Origin: Dyadobacter sp. NIV53
Lineage (GTDB): Bacteria; Bacteroidota; Bacteroidia; Cytophagales; Spirosomataceae
Assembly: GCF_019711195.1 (NCBI RefSeq)
Contig: NZ_CP081299.1
Span: forward strand, 5,428,501-5,492,500
Direction of reading: 5' to 3'
Length of the DNA stretch: 64,000 nucleotides
The translations under genes and the position numbers were made by a program. Positions 53,138 through 62,556 of this stretch are shown in pieces. The notes under the pieces are model-generated. The model had not been told where the DNA came from and searched no databases. It saw only the letters and a program-made list of their open reading frames with translations. Within the stretch, counting starts at the first letter, position 1; every line of letters begins with the position of its first letter.

Positions 53138-54091
53138 TCAAGCCATTTCCCAAAACTCTTTTACTTTTGCCAGATCCCGTTTCATTGCATTGAAAACTAC
53201 TTTCCTGTCAACAGTAAGTTTATCTGCACCCTGATCTGCACCGCCGAGCGGGTATTCCAGATGTAAACAAACAGGAGCTTCAATTTTGTTGTCTTTCAAA
53301 AGTTTAAAATAAGTTTTGAAATCCACCATTCCTTCACCAAGAGGTACGCTTTTAGGTGCCCATTTACCATTGTTTTTCTCCCACATAAAATCTTTTAACA
53401 CAATCGTTTTGATATATGGCCGGATCAGATTAAAACCTGTTTGCCACGACAACCCGCCTTCCAGTGTTGCGTGGCGAATATCATACTGTGCTCCCATGTG
53501 TTGTAAATCAGCTTTTTTAAGAATTTCCCAAATCTCAAACATAGACGCGCCAACCATCCTTCCTGCATGATTCTGATAACAGCCCGTTAAACCTAATTTC
53601 ATGTTTAATTGACTCAGGCCTGCAATTTTGTCCCTGTATTCATCCAATGACTGTGGAATTGTTTTTTGATCGTTGTATTTGTACCAGTTCATCCTGTAAT
53701 ATTTAAAACCTAATTCTGCCGCCGTTTCAAGCAGTTTTTTATCGACAGGATTGTTTGCGTCTTCCACTGTAGTACAAAAAAGGGAAGGCGAAAATCCTGC
53801 TTTTTTCATTGCTTCAACTGCCATTGGCAAATCAGTTTCTACTTTTTCAGGTATTACATGGCCTTTTGGGCGAATAGTCAGATCTATACCGTCAAATCCC
53901 ATTTCTTTTGCAGCTTCTGCCATATCCTTGTAGTTCAGAAATTGCAGGTGCTTGGAAAAAATGTTGATTTTAGGCAGATCAGCATTTCCGGACGAACTTT
54001 GGGAATACGATTTTTCCTGAATAAGCGGAAGTATACTTCCTGTCAAAAGTGTATTTATCAAAAATTTACGACGGGAATTGGATAATGACAT
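53138..54091 (-). CDS. sugar phosphate isomerase/epimerase (xylose isomerase-like TIM barrel) with Tat-like signal
   Basis: 317 residues. A twin-arginine signal (SRRKFLINTLLTGSILPL) points to the periplasm. The AP-endonuclease-2/xylose-isomerase-like barrel follows: KDMAEAAKEMGFDGIDLTIRPKGH, then AELGFKYYRMNWYKY, MGAQYDIRHATLEGG and the closing PVCLHLEYPLGG. Metal-binding Glu, Asp and His are in these strands. Such proteins interconvert keto and hydroxy sugars or epimerise them. The downstream Gfo/Idh/MocA gene on the same strand fits a shared sugar-conversion pathway; the exact substrate is unknown. Confidence 0.9.
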   Translation of the reverse strand: MSLSNSRRKFLINTLLTGSILPLIQEKSYSQSSSGNADLPKINIFSKHLQFLNYKDMAEAAKEMGFDGIDLTIRPKGHVIPEKVETDLPMAVEAMKKAGFSPSLFCTTVEDANNPVDKKLLETAAELGFKYYRMNWYKYNDQKTIPQSLDEYRDKIAGLSQLNMKLGLTGCYQNHAGRMVGASMFEIWEILKKADLQHMGAQYDIRHATLEGGLSWQTGFNLIRPYIKTIVLKDFMWEKNNGKWAPKSVPLGEGMVDFKTYFKLLKDNKIEAPVCLHLEYPLGGADQGADKLTVDRKVVFNAMKRDLAKVKEFWEMA

Positions 54092-54303
54092 TACAAATAA
54101 GAGTTAGGATGTATTTATTAATTGCCTGTTGGAAGAAGTTCAGATTATCTGTTTTTTACCGGACAAAAGGAAATAAATTAGACTCATAATTCCTGCCGGC
54201 AGAGCGGTGCTGATGGCTTTCCTATTTCCCGCCGATAACATGAAAAGATATTTGTGCTTTGCATGATGCATTTACTCAATCTAAAATATGGTATTTTTGT
54301 ACC

Positions 54304-54738
54304 ATGAGTTTAACACCCGTAGTCTTGCGCTTTAAAGAGCTGGCCGATTTGGATACAGTTGCATCTGAATTATTAAAAATTGGTAAGAATACGCCAATTT
54401 GGTTATTTCGGGGACATATGGGTGCTGGCAAGACCACTTTGATCCGATCACTTTGCAAAAATCTGGATGTTACATCGGTTGTCCATAGTCCTACATTCGC
54501 TTTGGTTAATGAATATATCACAACAAATAAAAAAGTTGTTTATCATTTCGATTTTTACCGCATTAAGGATGAAACTGAGGCTTTAGACATTGGAATAGAG
54601 GAATATTTTGATTCGGGAGATTTTTGTTTTGTAGAATGGCCTGAAAAAATTGAATCACTCTGGCCGCTTCACTATTTACTTTTAGAGCTTAATCTTGAAG
54701 AAAGCGAGGAACGTGTTTTGAAAGTGGAAGTGTATTAA
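54304..54738 (+). CDS. tsaE: tRNA threonylcarbamoyladenosine biosynthesis ATPase TsaE
   Basis: From ATG 54304, 144 residues, the typical length. Walker A is GHMGAGKTTLIRSL (about residues 38-51). The conserved block VVHSPTFALVNEY follows, then VYHFDFYRIKDETEALDIGIEEYF and FVEWPEKIESLWP. TsaE works with TsaB and TsaD to make t6A at position 37 of ANN-decoding tRNAs. The frame is open upstream to 54259 but that part is not conserved. A TATTTTTG box ends only 4 bases before the ATG, so if it is the promoter the mRNA is nearly leaderless. It precedes ald by 79 bases. Confidence 0.95.
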   Translation: MSLTPVVLRFKELADLDTVASELLKIGKNTPIWLFRGHMGAGKTTLIRSLCKNLDVTSVVHSPTFALVNEYITTNKKVVYHFDFYRIKDETEALDIGIEEYFDSGDFCFVEWPEKIESLWPLHYLLLELNLEESEERVLKVEVY

Positions 54739-54817
54739 AAAACAAATATTATTTGAAGGATCTATAAAACAGCCCCGGCAACATCTTAATTTATCATTCG
54801 CAATTCATCATTAATAA

Positions 54818-56044
54818 ATGGCGCAACCTCAACTTCCAGGTTTTAAAGAGCTAGCTAAACAGTCGGCACTTTATCCACAGGAATCACTTTTGGCAGTCCG
54901 GAAGGATCAGAATTCACTACTTATAGGTTTACCCCGTGAAGTTTCATTGCAGGAGAACCGTATTGCGCTCACGCCGGATGCCGTGAGTATTCTGGTTCGG
55001 AACGGGCATGAGGTGTGGATTGAAACGGATGCCGGGAAAGGTGCCAATTTGTCGGATCATGAGTATAGTGAGGCAGGTGCGAGGATTGTACCGAGCGCGA
55101 AGGAAATATATCAGGCAAATCTTATCCTGAAAGTGGAGCCTTTGGTAGACGAAGAGTTTGGCTACATCAAAGCCGGGACTACATTGATCTCTGTTTTGAA
55201 TTTACCGGCTCTTCAGAAAGAATATTTCGAAAAGCTGAATCAGGCCAAAATTACGGGAATTGGCTATGAATTGATTGAGGACAAAGTAGGTGGAAAGCCA
55301 ATTATCCGGGCAATGGGAGAAATTGCGGGGAGTACCGTATTATTAATTGCTGCGGAATATTTGTCAACGCCAAACGGCGGACGTGGAATTATCCTGGGAG
55401 GAATTACCGGAGTTCCGCCAACCAAAATTGTGATTCTTGGTGCGGGTACAGTCGCCGAATATGCAACCAGAGCTGCAATTAGTGTGGGCGCTGATGTGAA
55501 AGTTTTTGATAAACATATTTACAGGCTTCAAAGACTCAAATATTCCATCGGCCAGAATTTATACACTTCTATTATTGATTCGGATACATTGGCAGAAGCA
55601 ATCAGCCGGGCAGATGTGGTGATCGGGACAATGCGTGCAGAAAATGGCGTAAGCCCGATGGTCGTAACCAAAGAAATGGTTTCACAAATGAAACCAGGTT
55701 CCGTAATCATTGATGTCAGCATTGATCAGGGCGGTTCTTTTGAAACATCACATATGACCACGCATAAAGAGCCTACTTTCAAATACAATGACGTAATCCA
55801 TTATTGCGTCCCTAATATTCCTTCACGTGTTGCACATACGGCGAGTACAGCTTTAAGCAATGTATTTTTGCCGTTTTTACTGCAAACAGGAACAATCGGA
55901 GGAATTGAAGAAATGATTTACGCCAATCGTTGGTTTATGAAAGGAGTGTACTGCCATAAAGGAACATTGACAAACTCTCATATTGCCAGGAATTTTAATA
56001 TGCGCTATAAAGACCTGACTTTGTTACTGGCAGCGAGAATGTGA
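54818..56044 (+). CDS. ald: alanine dehydrogenase
   Basis: 408 residues with the alanine dehydrogenase/transhydrogenase N-terminal domain. It opens IGLPREVSLQENRIALTPDAVSILVRNGHEVWIETDAGKGA, which carries the substrate Arg. The NAD Rossmann motif is KIVILGAGTVAEYATRAAISVGADVKVFD. INVSIDQGG-type and VPNIPSRVAHTASTALSN segments close the active site. About 35 extra N-terminal residues precede the usual start, as in other Bacteroidota. It deaminates L-alanine to pyruvate with NAD, or runs in reverse. It lies between tsaE and a small conserved gene on the same strand. Confidence 0.94.
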   Translation: MAQPQLPGFKELAKQSALYPQESLLAVRKDQNSLLIGLPREVSLQENRIALTPDAVSILVRNGHEVWIETDAGKGANLSDHEYSEAGARIVPSAKEIYQANLILKVEPLVDEEFGYIKAGTTLISVLNLPALQKEYFEKLNQAKITGIGYELIEDKVGGKPIIRAMGEIAGSTVLLIAAEYLSTPNGGRGIILGGITGVPPTKIVILGAGTVAEYATRAAISVGADVKVFDKHIYRLQRLKYSIGQNLYTSIIDSDTLAEAISRADVVIGTMRAENGVSPMVVTKEMVSQMKPGSVIIDVSIDQGGSFETSHMTTHKEPTFKYNDVIHYCVPNIPSRVAHTASTALSNVFLPFLLQTGTIGGIEEMIYANRWFMKGVYCHKGTLTNSHIARNFNMRYKDLTLLLAARM

Positions 56045-56050
56045 CCTGGG

Positions 56051-56175
56051 CTGTCGGCAATCAGCTTTCAGCTTCCGAAGGGTCGATTAATTCGAGTTCT
56101 TTGATTGCATTTAAATTTTAAACAAACTAATTGAATGGCAAGAAGTGGTCTGGTTTGATGAAAGCCGATTGCCGA
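56051..56175. repeat. inverted pair of a dispersed intergenic repeat
   Basis: TCGGCAATCAGCT (56054-56066) faces AGCCGATTGCCGA (56163-56175). The same 13-base core, AGCYGATTGCCGA, occurs twice more at 59312 and 59356. The pair fills the gap between ald and the next small gene. Confidence 0.65.
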
Positions 56176-56192
56176 AAGCCAAAAGCCAAATT

Positions 56193-56597
56193 ATGATTAA
56201 CAATAGCAATGAAAATTCCTTGATGGATGATGCCAACTCTCCGGAGTTGAACAAAAAGATCATGGGGCTAGTATCTGAGGACTTTATTAAAGTTGCAGAT
56301 CAATTGAAAGATGCATCTTACCAGATACGCAAAAGAGGATTTTCAGATAATCCGGTATTTGTACTGAGTTATACTGAGGTCGATCTCGGTGTTTTACTAA
56401 TAGATACCCAGGAAATGTCTAACCGTTACAGTTATCGCGCATCCTACATGCAGGAATTCATAGACCGCAAGCTGATCGGAGAGGAGTCTGTCGATTTATT
56501 TAAAGAGAATTATAAAAATCCAGACGAATATTGCTGCCTTTTTACGTTACTGGGTGATTTTTCAGGATTTATTTATGTGCCTTATCCGGAAGATTAG
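56193..56597 (+). CDS. conserved small acidic cytoplasmic protein, unknown
   Basis: ATG 56193 gives 134 residues; the frame is open upstream to 56145 but that part lies in the repeat. It has no signal peptide or membrane segment. The sequence is acidic with a central alpha/beta block: KIMGLVSEDFIKVADQLKDASYQIRKRGFSDNPVFVLSYTEVDLGVLLID, then YRASYMQEFIDRKLIGEE and CCLFTLLGDFSGFIYVPYPED. I do not recognise a named family. It follows ald on the same strand, about 150 bases away, and is followed by a strong terminator at 56676-56703. Confidence 0.75.
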   Translation: MINNSNENSLMDDANSPELNKKIMGLVSEDFIKVADQLKDASYQIRKRGFSDNPVFVLSYTEVDLGVLLIDTQEMSNRYSYRASYMQEFIDRKLIGEESVDLFKENYKNPDEYCCLFTLLGDFSGFIYVPYPED

Positions 56598-56608
56598 AAA
56601 AGGACGCG

Positions 56609-56650
56609 ACTTTCCAAGACCAGGCATCCCCGTCTTAAGACCTGGAAAGT
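56609..56650. repeat. inverted repeat after the small acidic protein gene
   Basis: ACTTTCCA (56609-56616) and TGGAAAGT (56643-56650) enclose AGAC/GTCT. This makes a second, weaker hairpin just before the main terminator. Confidence 0.5.
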
Positions 56651-56675
56651 TTGCACTCAGTACAGTTTTTATCAG

Positions 56676-56703
56676 AAAAGCGAGTGGTTTTCCGCTCGCT
56701 TTT
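56676..56703 (+). terminator. terminator of the ald-side transcript
   Basis: AAAAGCGAGTGG, loop of four T, CCGCTCGCTTTT; 12 pairs with one T-G, flanked by A and T tracts. Confidence 0.92.
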
Positions 56704-56874
56704 CGTTTTATACCATTTATCCGTTAAAATTATAAACAGCATTTGTGTTTGTTACTTTTGGTATCCATCAGATACTTTGCATCTTTGAGTACAGTAATGA
56801 AAATTATAAAAATGGTATTCCGAATCATCTGAATTGAACAGATAATCACTGATTTCTCCTTTTAATAAATTAAT

Positions 56875-57786
56875 ATGAATATTATTGAAGTACAGCATGT
56901 TACCAAAGACTATGCCAATCACAGGGCGCTGGACGACGTTAGTATAAACATTCCCAAAGGCAGTATTTTTGGATTGCTTGGCCCGAACGGAGCAGGAAAA
57001 ACTTCACTTATCCGTATCATCAACCAGATAACCGGACCAGATGCGGGACAAATAATTTTTGATGGACAGCCTTTAAATCAAAGCCATATTTCAAGAATCG
57101 GGTATCTTCCTGAGGAACGCGGGCTTTATCCGAAAATGAAAGTCGGGGAACAATTGCTTTACCTGGCGCAGCTGAAAGGGCTTTCTAAAAAAGAAGCCAT
57201 GGATAAACTGAAAATCTGGTTTGTTAAATTTGATATTAAAACCTGGTGGGACAAAACCGTATCGGATCTTTCGAAAGGAATGCAGCAAAAAGTACAGTTC
57301 GTTTCGACCGTTTTACATGAGCCGGACCTCATTATACTTGACGAACCGTTTTCTGGCTTTGATCCTATCAATGCCAATCTGATTCGGGATGAAATACTTG
57401 AATTAAAACAAAAAGGAAGCACAATTATATTTTCTACCCACAGAATGGAAACAGTGGAAGAACTATGTGACAACATTGCATTGATCCATAAATCTAAAAA
57501 AGTACTGGACGGGCCAAAACTACAAATCAAAGAAGAGTTTAAGACGAATACATACTTTGTAGAATACAGAGGTTCGCTTATTATCAATGAAGAAAAATAT
57601 GTACTTGAACCAAGCAAAGATCTTGAAAACGGATTCCGTCGCACAAGTATACATTTGCCGTCTTTTATTACACCGAACCAGCTGTTAAGCGAATTATTAA
57701 ATCAGGTTGAAATTCGTTCTTTCGGAGAAAATATCCCGACAATGAGTGACATTTTTATGAAAGCTGTGAACGAAGTTCCGGATTGA
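56875..57786 (+). CDS. ABC transporter ATP-binding protein (NatA-like)
   Basis: 303 residues. Walker A is LLGPNGAGKTSLIRII (about residues 36-51), the Q-loop region IGYLPEERGLYPKMKVGEQ, the signature DLSKGMQQKVQF, Walker B LIILDEPFSGFDPIN with the catalytic Glu, and switch His in FSTHRMETVEELCD. A C-terminal DUF4162-type tail follows. It pairs with the permease encoded at 57960, as in NatAB-type sodium or drug exporters. The 173-base gap between the two is occupied by a large inverted-repeat element, unusual for such a pair. Confidence 0.93.
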   Translation: MNIIEVQHVTKDYANHRALDDVSINIPKGSIFGLLGPNGAGKTSLIRIINQITGPDAGQIIFDGQPLNQSHISRIGYLPEERGLYPKMKVGEQLLYLAQLKGLSKKEAMDKLKIWFVKFDIKTWWDKTVSDLSKGMQQKVQFVSTVLHEPDLIILDEPFSGFDPINANLIRDEILELKQKGSTIIFSTHRMETVEELCDNIALIHKSKKVLDGPKLQIKEEFKTNTYFVEYRGSLIINEEKYVLEPSKDLENGFRRTSIHLPSFITPNQLLSELLNQVEIRSFGENIPTMSDIFMKAVNEVPD

Positions 57787-57912
57787 AATTGAGTCTGAAA
57801 GCCTTTTCAGGCTGGCTGAATCAATTTCGTGTTAGAATCCCGAAATATTTAGAGTACGCTGAGTTGAGCTGAATCAATCCAGCCAACCGGAAACGGTTTT
57901 CAGACTCAATTT
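57786..57912. repeat. 127-bp inverted-repeat element between the two ABC genes
   Basis: AAATTGAGTCTGAAA (57786-57800) is perfectly inverted at 57898-57912, and a G-U lets the stem reach 18 pairs. Inside, GGCTGG (57810-57815) pairs with CCAGCC (57879-57884), ATTTCG (57824-57829) with CGAAAT (57841-57846), and GCTGAATCAAT is directly repeated (57815 and 57868). It could be a small MITE-like insertion or a structured RNA; no target-site duplication is evident. Confidence 0.7.
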
Positions 57913-57959
57913 GCGAACCCAGTACAATTCAATTACCAAACAAACTCTATTAAAATTCA

Positions 57960-59276
57960 ATGCGAAATATATTACTGGTTATCAGGAGGGAATATCTGGT
58001 TCGTGTCAAGAAAAAGTCATTTCTTATTATGACTATTCTGGCTCCGCTGTTTTTTGTTGGTTCCTATGCAGCTGTGATTTGGATCGCTGTTGGTTCCGTT
58101 GATCTGAAAACTGTTCAGGTAGTTGATGAAAGCAATTTATTCAAAAATGAATTTAAGGATACCGAATCTTTAAAATTCACATATTTGACTTCTTCCATTA
58201 ATTCTGCCAAAACCCAATTTCAGAAAAGTGGTGCAAATGCACTGGTTTATATTCCGGCCAATGTAATAAAAGAACCAAAAAACGTCCGGATTTATGCTGC
58301 TAAAAATGTTAGCATGGAGCTAAAATCGAATATTGAAGATGTAATAGAGAAACAGATCGAAGAGATCAAACTTTCGGAAGCCGGTATTACACATAAAATC
58401 CTGGAAGATTCCCGCGTGAATGTCAGATCTGAAACGATAAGCCTGAGCGAAGAAGGAGAAAAAACAAGCAGTTCAGGAGCTGCAACGGTAATAGGCGGAA
58501 TGTGTGCTTTCCTGATTTATATGTCCGTGTTTATTTATGGGACACAGGTAATGCGTGGAATTACCGAAGAAAAAACCAACCGTATCGTTGAAGTGATTAT
58601 TTCATCTGTAAAGCCTTATCAATTGATGATGGGCAAAATTATTGGTGTGGCATTGGTAGGGCTTACCCAATTTGTATTATGGATACTTCTTACCGTTTCA
58701 TTAAGTTCTGTCGCTACGGCAGTACTTGCGAATAAGATTCCGAAGGATTCAAAAGCCATGGTTGATAAAATGCAAACGAATATGCCAAGCAATAATATGC
58801 CGGGTTCCAATGTTGAAAATCCGGTTGCAGAAGTCCTTGGAGCGGTCAACAGTCTGAATATCCCCTTAATTTTATCCTGTTTTTTGTTCTATTATCTGGG
58901 CGGATATTTGTTTTACAGTGCATTATTCGGAGCAGTTGGTGCTGCGGTTGATAATGATGCAGATACCCAGCAATTTATGCTTCCCATTACTTTGCCTATC
59001 ATATTTTCATTTGTTTTTGCCCAGTTTGTCCTCAGAGATCCGGATGGAAACCTGGCATTCTGGACATCCATGATTCCCTTTACGTCACCCATTATTATGA
59101 TGGTCCGTATTCCGTTTGGAGTACCAGCCTGGCAAATAGCCCTTTCTATGTTGCTTTTGGTTGCTGGCTTTATGGGCACCATTTGGATGGCTTCCCGCAT
59201 TTACCGTGTCGGGATTTTAATGTACGGCAAAAAGGTTACTTACAGAGAACTGGCAAAATGGATTTTTTACAAGTAA
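57960..59276 (+). CDS. ABC transporter permease (NatB-like, ABC-2 type)
   Basis: 438 residues. An N-terminal helix follows VIRREYLVRVKKKSFLIMTILAPLFFVGSYAAVIW. A large extracytoplasmic domain follows (residues 45-170). A C-terminal block of five helices includes GGMCAFLIYMSVFIYGTQVMRGITEEKTNRIVEVIISSVKPYQLMMGKIIGV, the ABC-2 permease core, and then LPITLPIIFSFVFAQFVL. Works with the ATPase encoded just upstream, probably as an exporter of sodium or small molecules; the substrate is not readable. A palindromic repeat cluster follows its stop codon. Confidence 0.9.
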   Translation: MRNILLVIRREYLVRVKKKSFLIMTILAPLFFVGSYAAVIWIAVGSVDLKTVQVVDESNLFKNEFKDTESLKFTYLTSSINSAKTQFQKSGANALVYIPANVIKEPKNVRIYAAKNVSMELKSNIEDVIEKQIEEIKLSEAGITHKILEDSRVNVRSETISLSEEGEKTSSSGAATVIGGMCAFLIYMSVFIYGTQVMRGITEEKTNRIVEVIISSVKPYQLMMGKIIGVALVGLTQFVLWILLTVSLSSVATAVLANKIPKDSKAMVDKMQTNMPSNNMPGSNVENPVAEVLGAVNSLNIPLILSCFLFYYLGGYLFYSALFGAVGAAVDNDADTQQFMLPITLPIIFSFVFAQFVLRDPDGNLAFWTSMIPFTSPIIMMVRIPFGVPAWQIALSMLLLVAGFMGTIWMASRIYRVGILMYGKKVTYRELAKWIFYK

Positions 59277-59281
59277 GCAAC

Positions 59282-59368
59282 CAGCTGTCGGCTGTTCGAA
59301 CAAAAGCCGGCAGCTGATTGCCGATTACTTATTCGTACGACAGCCGACAGCTGATAGCCGATTGCCGA
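59282..59368. repeat. palindromic repeat cluster with GCCGAT units
   Basis: CAGCTGTCGGCTGT (59282-59295) is perfectly inverted at 59340-59353. Between and beside them AGCTGATTGCCGA (59312-59324) and AGCCGATTGCCGA (59356-59368) repeat in direct order. The same core occurs at 56054 (inverted) and 56163. Confidence 0.75.
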
Positions 59369-59563
59369 TTCATACTTCGTCCTTTCCTCCCTCTGCCTTT
59401 CCCATTCTCCATTTTTCATTCCTTTAACACTTTTTAAGAGCCAGTAACCGTTGCCGTTGAGGTTATTTTACTAATTTTGACCAATCATTGAAATTACTAC
59501 TCTGATTAAATACAAGTTCAAACCCATTTTGCATTTCAAATTTTACATTTTATATTCTAAATA

Positions 59564-62536
59564 ATGACCCGTTTCAATCGTTCCAACAACCTTACGGGTT
59601 GGATTGTCTTCGCCATTGCACTGATAACCTATTCGCTCACCGTTGAAAGAACGGCCAGCTTCTGGGATTGTGGCGAATTTATTGCCTGTGCCTTTAAATT
59701 GCAGGTTCCTCACCCTCCGGGAGCTCCGTTTTTCCTTTTGATAGGACGGATTTTCTCTCTTTTTGCATTTGGTGATCTTACCAATGTTGCATACTGGGTC
59801 AATATGGTTTCAGTATTAAGCAGTGCATTCACTATCCTGTTTCTTTTCTGGACTATCACCTTATTAGCCCGCAAACTGATTGGTAAACCGGATGAAGAAT
59901 TAACTTCCGGTGATATTATGTTGCTGATGGGTTCGGGTATTGTAGGTGCTCTTGCCTATACCTGGTCAGATTCATTCTGGTTCTCAGCCGTCGAAGCTGA
60001 GGTTTACGGTATGTCTTCATTTTTTACTGCCATCGTAATCTGGGCTGTTTTTAAATGGGAACGCATTAAAGATCCGGCAGCGGAAAATCGTTATCTTATA
60101 TTTATTGCATATCTGGTTGGACTTTCAATTGGTGTCCATTTGCTGAACCTGGTAACTATTCCAGCTTTGGCACTGGTATATTATTTCAAGAAATTTCCTA
60201 AGCCAAGCGTTTTTGGTGGTGTTATTGCTTTTATCGGCGGTTTGGTAATTCTTGCCATTATTAACTCTGGTATTATTCCCGGGCTTCCAAGTATGGCAGG
60301 TAAGTTTGAGATATTCTTTGTGAATTCACTTGGGCTTCCTTATAAATCAGGAGTAATATTTTTTATAGTCCTGTTTATCGGAGCGCTTATCTGGGGTATC
60401 CGGTATTCGCATCAAAAGGCGATGGTGTTGCTTAATACCGGCTTGCTCTCGCTGGCATTTGTACTGGTTGGTTACGCCTGTTATCTGTTGGTTCTGGTAC
60501 GCGCGGAATACAATCCTCCAATCAATGAAAACAATCCAAATGATGTCCTGAGCTTCGTATCTTACCTGAAAAGAGAGCAATATGGCAGTCGCCCTCTTCT
60601 TTACGGGCCATCATTTGTTTCCCGTCCGGTAAGCCAGAAACGTGGTGCGCCTATGTACCGCAAACAGGATGGAAAATACACCATTTATGACTACCGCCCT
60701 GAGTATGAATATGAACCGGGCAGCAGCATGTTGTTGCCTCGTATGTACAGTACGCAGTCAGGTCACCCGCAATTGTATATGCAAATGGCCGGTCTGGCAG
60801 AAGGACAAAAGCCTTCAATGGGAAATAACTTGTCATTTATGTTTTCGTATCAGATCGGGCACATGTATTGGCGCTATTTCCTCTGGAATTTTGTTGGACG
60901 CGAAAGTGACGAAGAAGGTGCAGGGAATTTACTTCCATGGGATGTCCTGAAAAAATATCCGTCACCGATCGAAAACAACAAAGCGCATGATAATTACTTT
61001 ATGCTGCCATTCTTATTAGGTCTTTTTGGATTGGTTATTGTTTATTTCCGTCAAAAAAGAGATTTACTGGTTCTGGGATTATTGTTCCTGTTAACTGGTG
61101 TAGCCCTTGTCGTTTATCTGAACTCTCCACCAACCGAGCCTCGTGAACGTGATTATATTTATGTAGGGTCGTTCTATATTTTCTGTATCTGGATTGGATT
61201 TGGTGTAATTGCCGTGGCCGATGGGATAAGCAAATTTGTGAAAGATGCTACCACACGTGCCGGAGTTGCAACTGCTGTTTGTCTGGTTGTTCCGGTAATA
61301 ATGGGCGCAAAAGGATGGGACAATCATAACCGTGATCACAGGTTTCATTCAGTAGATTTTGCCAAGAACCTGTTGAATTCCTGTGCACCAAATGCGATCC
61401 TGTTTACAGGTGGAGATAACGATACATTTCCATTGTGGTATGTACAGGAAGTGGAAGGTTTCCGTACCGATGTTCGCGTTTGTAACCTGAGTTTGCTGGG
61501 AACAGACTGGTATATTGATCAGATGAAACGCAAAACATATCTTTCAGAAGCACTTCCAATTTCTTTGGATAAAAACAATTATGCTTTTGGGAAAAACGAT
61601 ATTGTTCCTTTTTATGAAATACCAAGTGTAAAAGGCGGTATCAACCTGAAAGAGTATCTGGGTCTGGTTAAATCAGAAAATAAAGCAATTCAGGTACCGC
61701 TTACAAGTGGTGACATGACTTCAATTTTGCCTTCGTCCGTTCTTTTCCTACCTGTTGACGCAGAAGCAGTGAAGAAAATGAACATCATCAAAAATGACCT
61801 GGTTCCATTCATTGGAGATTCTATCAGCTGGACAATCGGAAAAGGTGATTTGTATAAATCGGATCTGATCATGCTGGATATTATTTCTACCAACGACTGG
61901 AAACGCCCGATCTATTTCTCATCAACACTGGGTGGTTCAAGTTACCTGAATCTGAAAGAATATATGCAGCTGGAAGGTTATGCGTATCGTTTACTTCCGG
62001 TACGTGTACCAGGAGCGCAGGACGGTTATGTAAATTCTGACGTGATGTACAACAACCTGATGAATAAGATGTACTGGCGCGAACTGGATAATCCTAAGAC
62101 ATATTACGATAACACCTATCTGGGATCTCCGGTGGCTACTGCAAGAATAGCATTTTTACGTCTGGCTGGTCAGTTAATTGCTGATGGCAAGAAAGATGAA
62201 GCTAAAAAAGCAATAGAAAAATCGCTTTCAACAATGCCAGACAAAAGCATTCCTTATGATAATTTCTCTGCAAATTTCATTGGGATTCTGTTTGATCTTG
62301 GACAAACAAAACAAGCATTGGATATTGCTGATGTAATGGCAGTCCGTGCAGACGAAGTACTGACATGGGCCAAAGACAACGGCACCACCAAACGTCGTGA
62401 CAGTAATCTGTACTTGTACATCTTGCAAACGATCGTACAGGAATGCCGCGAAGCAAAACAGGAACCCGCTGCCAAAAAATACGAAGTAATGTTCCAGAAA
62501 CATCTGGCCGCATTTAATATGTATGGCGGACAGTAA
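59564..62536 (+). CDS. DUF2723 multi-pass membrane protein (GT117-like)
   Basis: 990 residues. The N-terminal half is a polytopic membrane domain opening FAIALITYSLTVERTASFWDCGEFIACAFKLQVPHPPGAPFFLLIGRIF, the DUF2723 signature with the Asp-Cys-Gly-Glu block seen in GT-C type glycosyltransferases. About a dozen helices are visible up to residue 580. The rest is soluble, starting LFTGGDNDTFPLWYVQEVEGFRTDVRVCNLSLLGTDWYIDQ, with TPR-like helices at the end (KKDEAKKAIEKSLSTMPDKS). Family members are thought to transfer sugar from a lipid carrier to secreted proteins; this is family inference. It is monocistronic, bounded by a repeat cluster upstream and a perfect terminator downstream. Confidence 0.92.
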   Translation: MTRFNRSNNLTGWIVFAIALITYSLTVERTASFWDCGEFIACAFKLQVPHPPGAPFFLLIGRIFSLFAFGDLTNVAYWVNMVSVLSSAFTILFLFWTITLLARKLIGKPDEELTSGDIMLLMGSGIVGALAYTWSDSFWFSAVEAEVYGMSSFFTAIVIWAVFKWERIKDPAAENRYLIFIAYLVGLSIGVHLLNLVTIPALALVYYFKKFPKPSVFGGVIAFIGGLVILAIINSGIIPGLPSMAGKFEIFFVNSLGLPYKSGVIFFIVLFIGALIWGIRYSHQKAMVLLNTGLLSLAFVLVGYACYLLVLVRAEYNPPINENNPNDVLSFVSYLKREQYGSRPLLYGPSFVSRPVSQKRGAPMYRKQDGKYTIYDYRPEYEYEPGSSMLLPRMYSTQSGHPQLYMQMAGLAEGQKPSMGNNLSFMFSYQIGHMYWRYFLWNFVGRESDEEGAGNLLPWDVLKKYPSPIENNKAHDNYFMLPFLLGLFGLVIVYFRQKRDLLVLGLLFLLTGVALVVYLNSPPTEPRERDYIYVGSFYIFCIWIGFGVIAVADGISKFVKDATTRAGVATAVCLVVPVIMGAKGWDNHNRDHRFHSVDFAKNLLNSCAPNAILFTGGDNDTFPLWYVQEVEGFRTDVRVCNLSLLGTDWYIDQMKRKTYLSEALPISLDKNNYAFGKNDIVPFYEIPSVKGGINLKEYLGLVKSENKAIQVPLTSGDMTSILPSSVLFLPVDAEAVKKMNIIKNDLVPFIGDSISWTIGKGDLYKSDLIMLDIISTNDWKRPIYFSSTLGGSSYLNLKEYMQLEGYAYRLLPVRVPGAQDGYVNSDVMYNNLMNKMYWRELDNPKTYYDNTYLGSPVATARIAFLRLAGQLIADGKKDEAKKAIEKSLSTMPDKSIPYDNFSANFIGILFDLGQTKQALDIADVMAVRADEVLTWAKDNGTTKRRDSNLYLYILQTIVQECREAKQEPAAKKYEVMFQKHLAAFNMYGGQ

Positions 62537-62556
62537 GGTTTAGGAAGTTCATTGAT

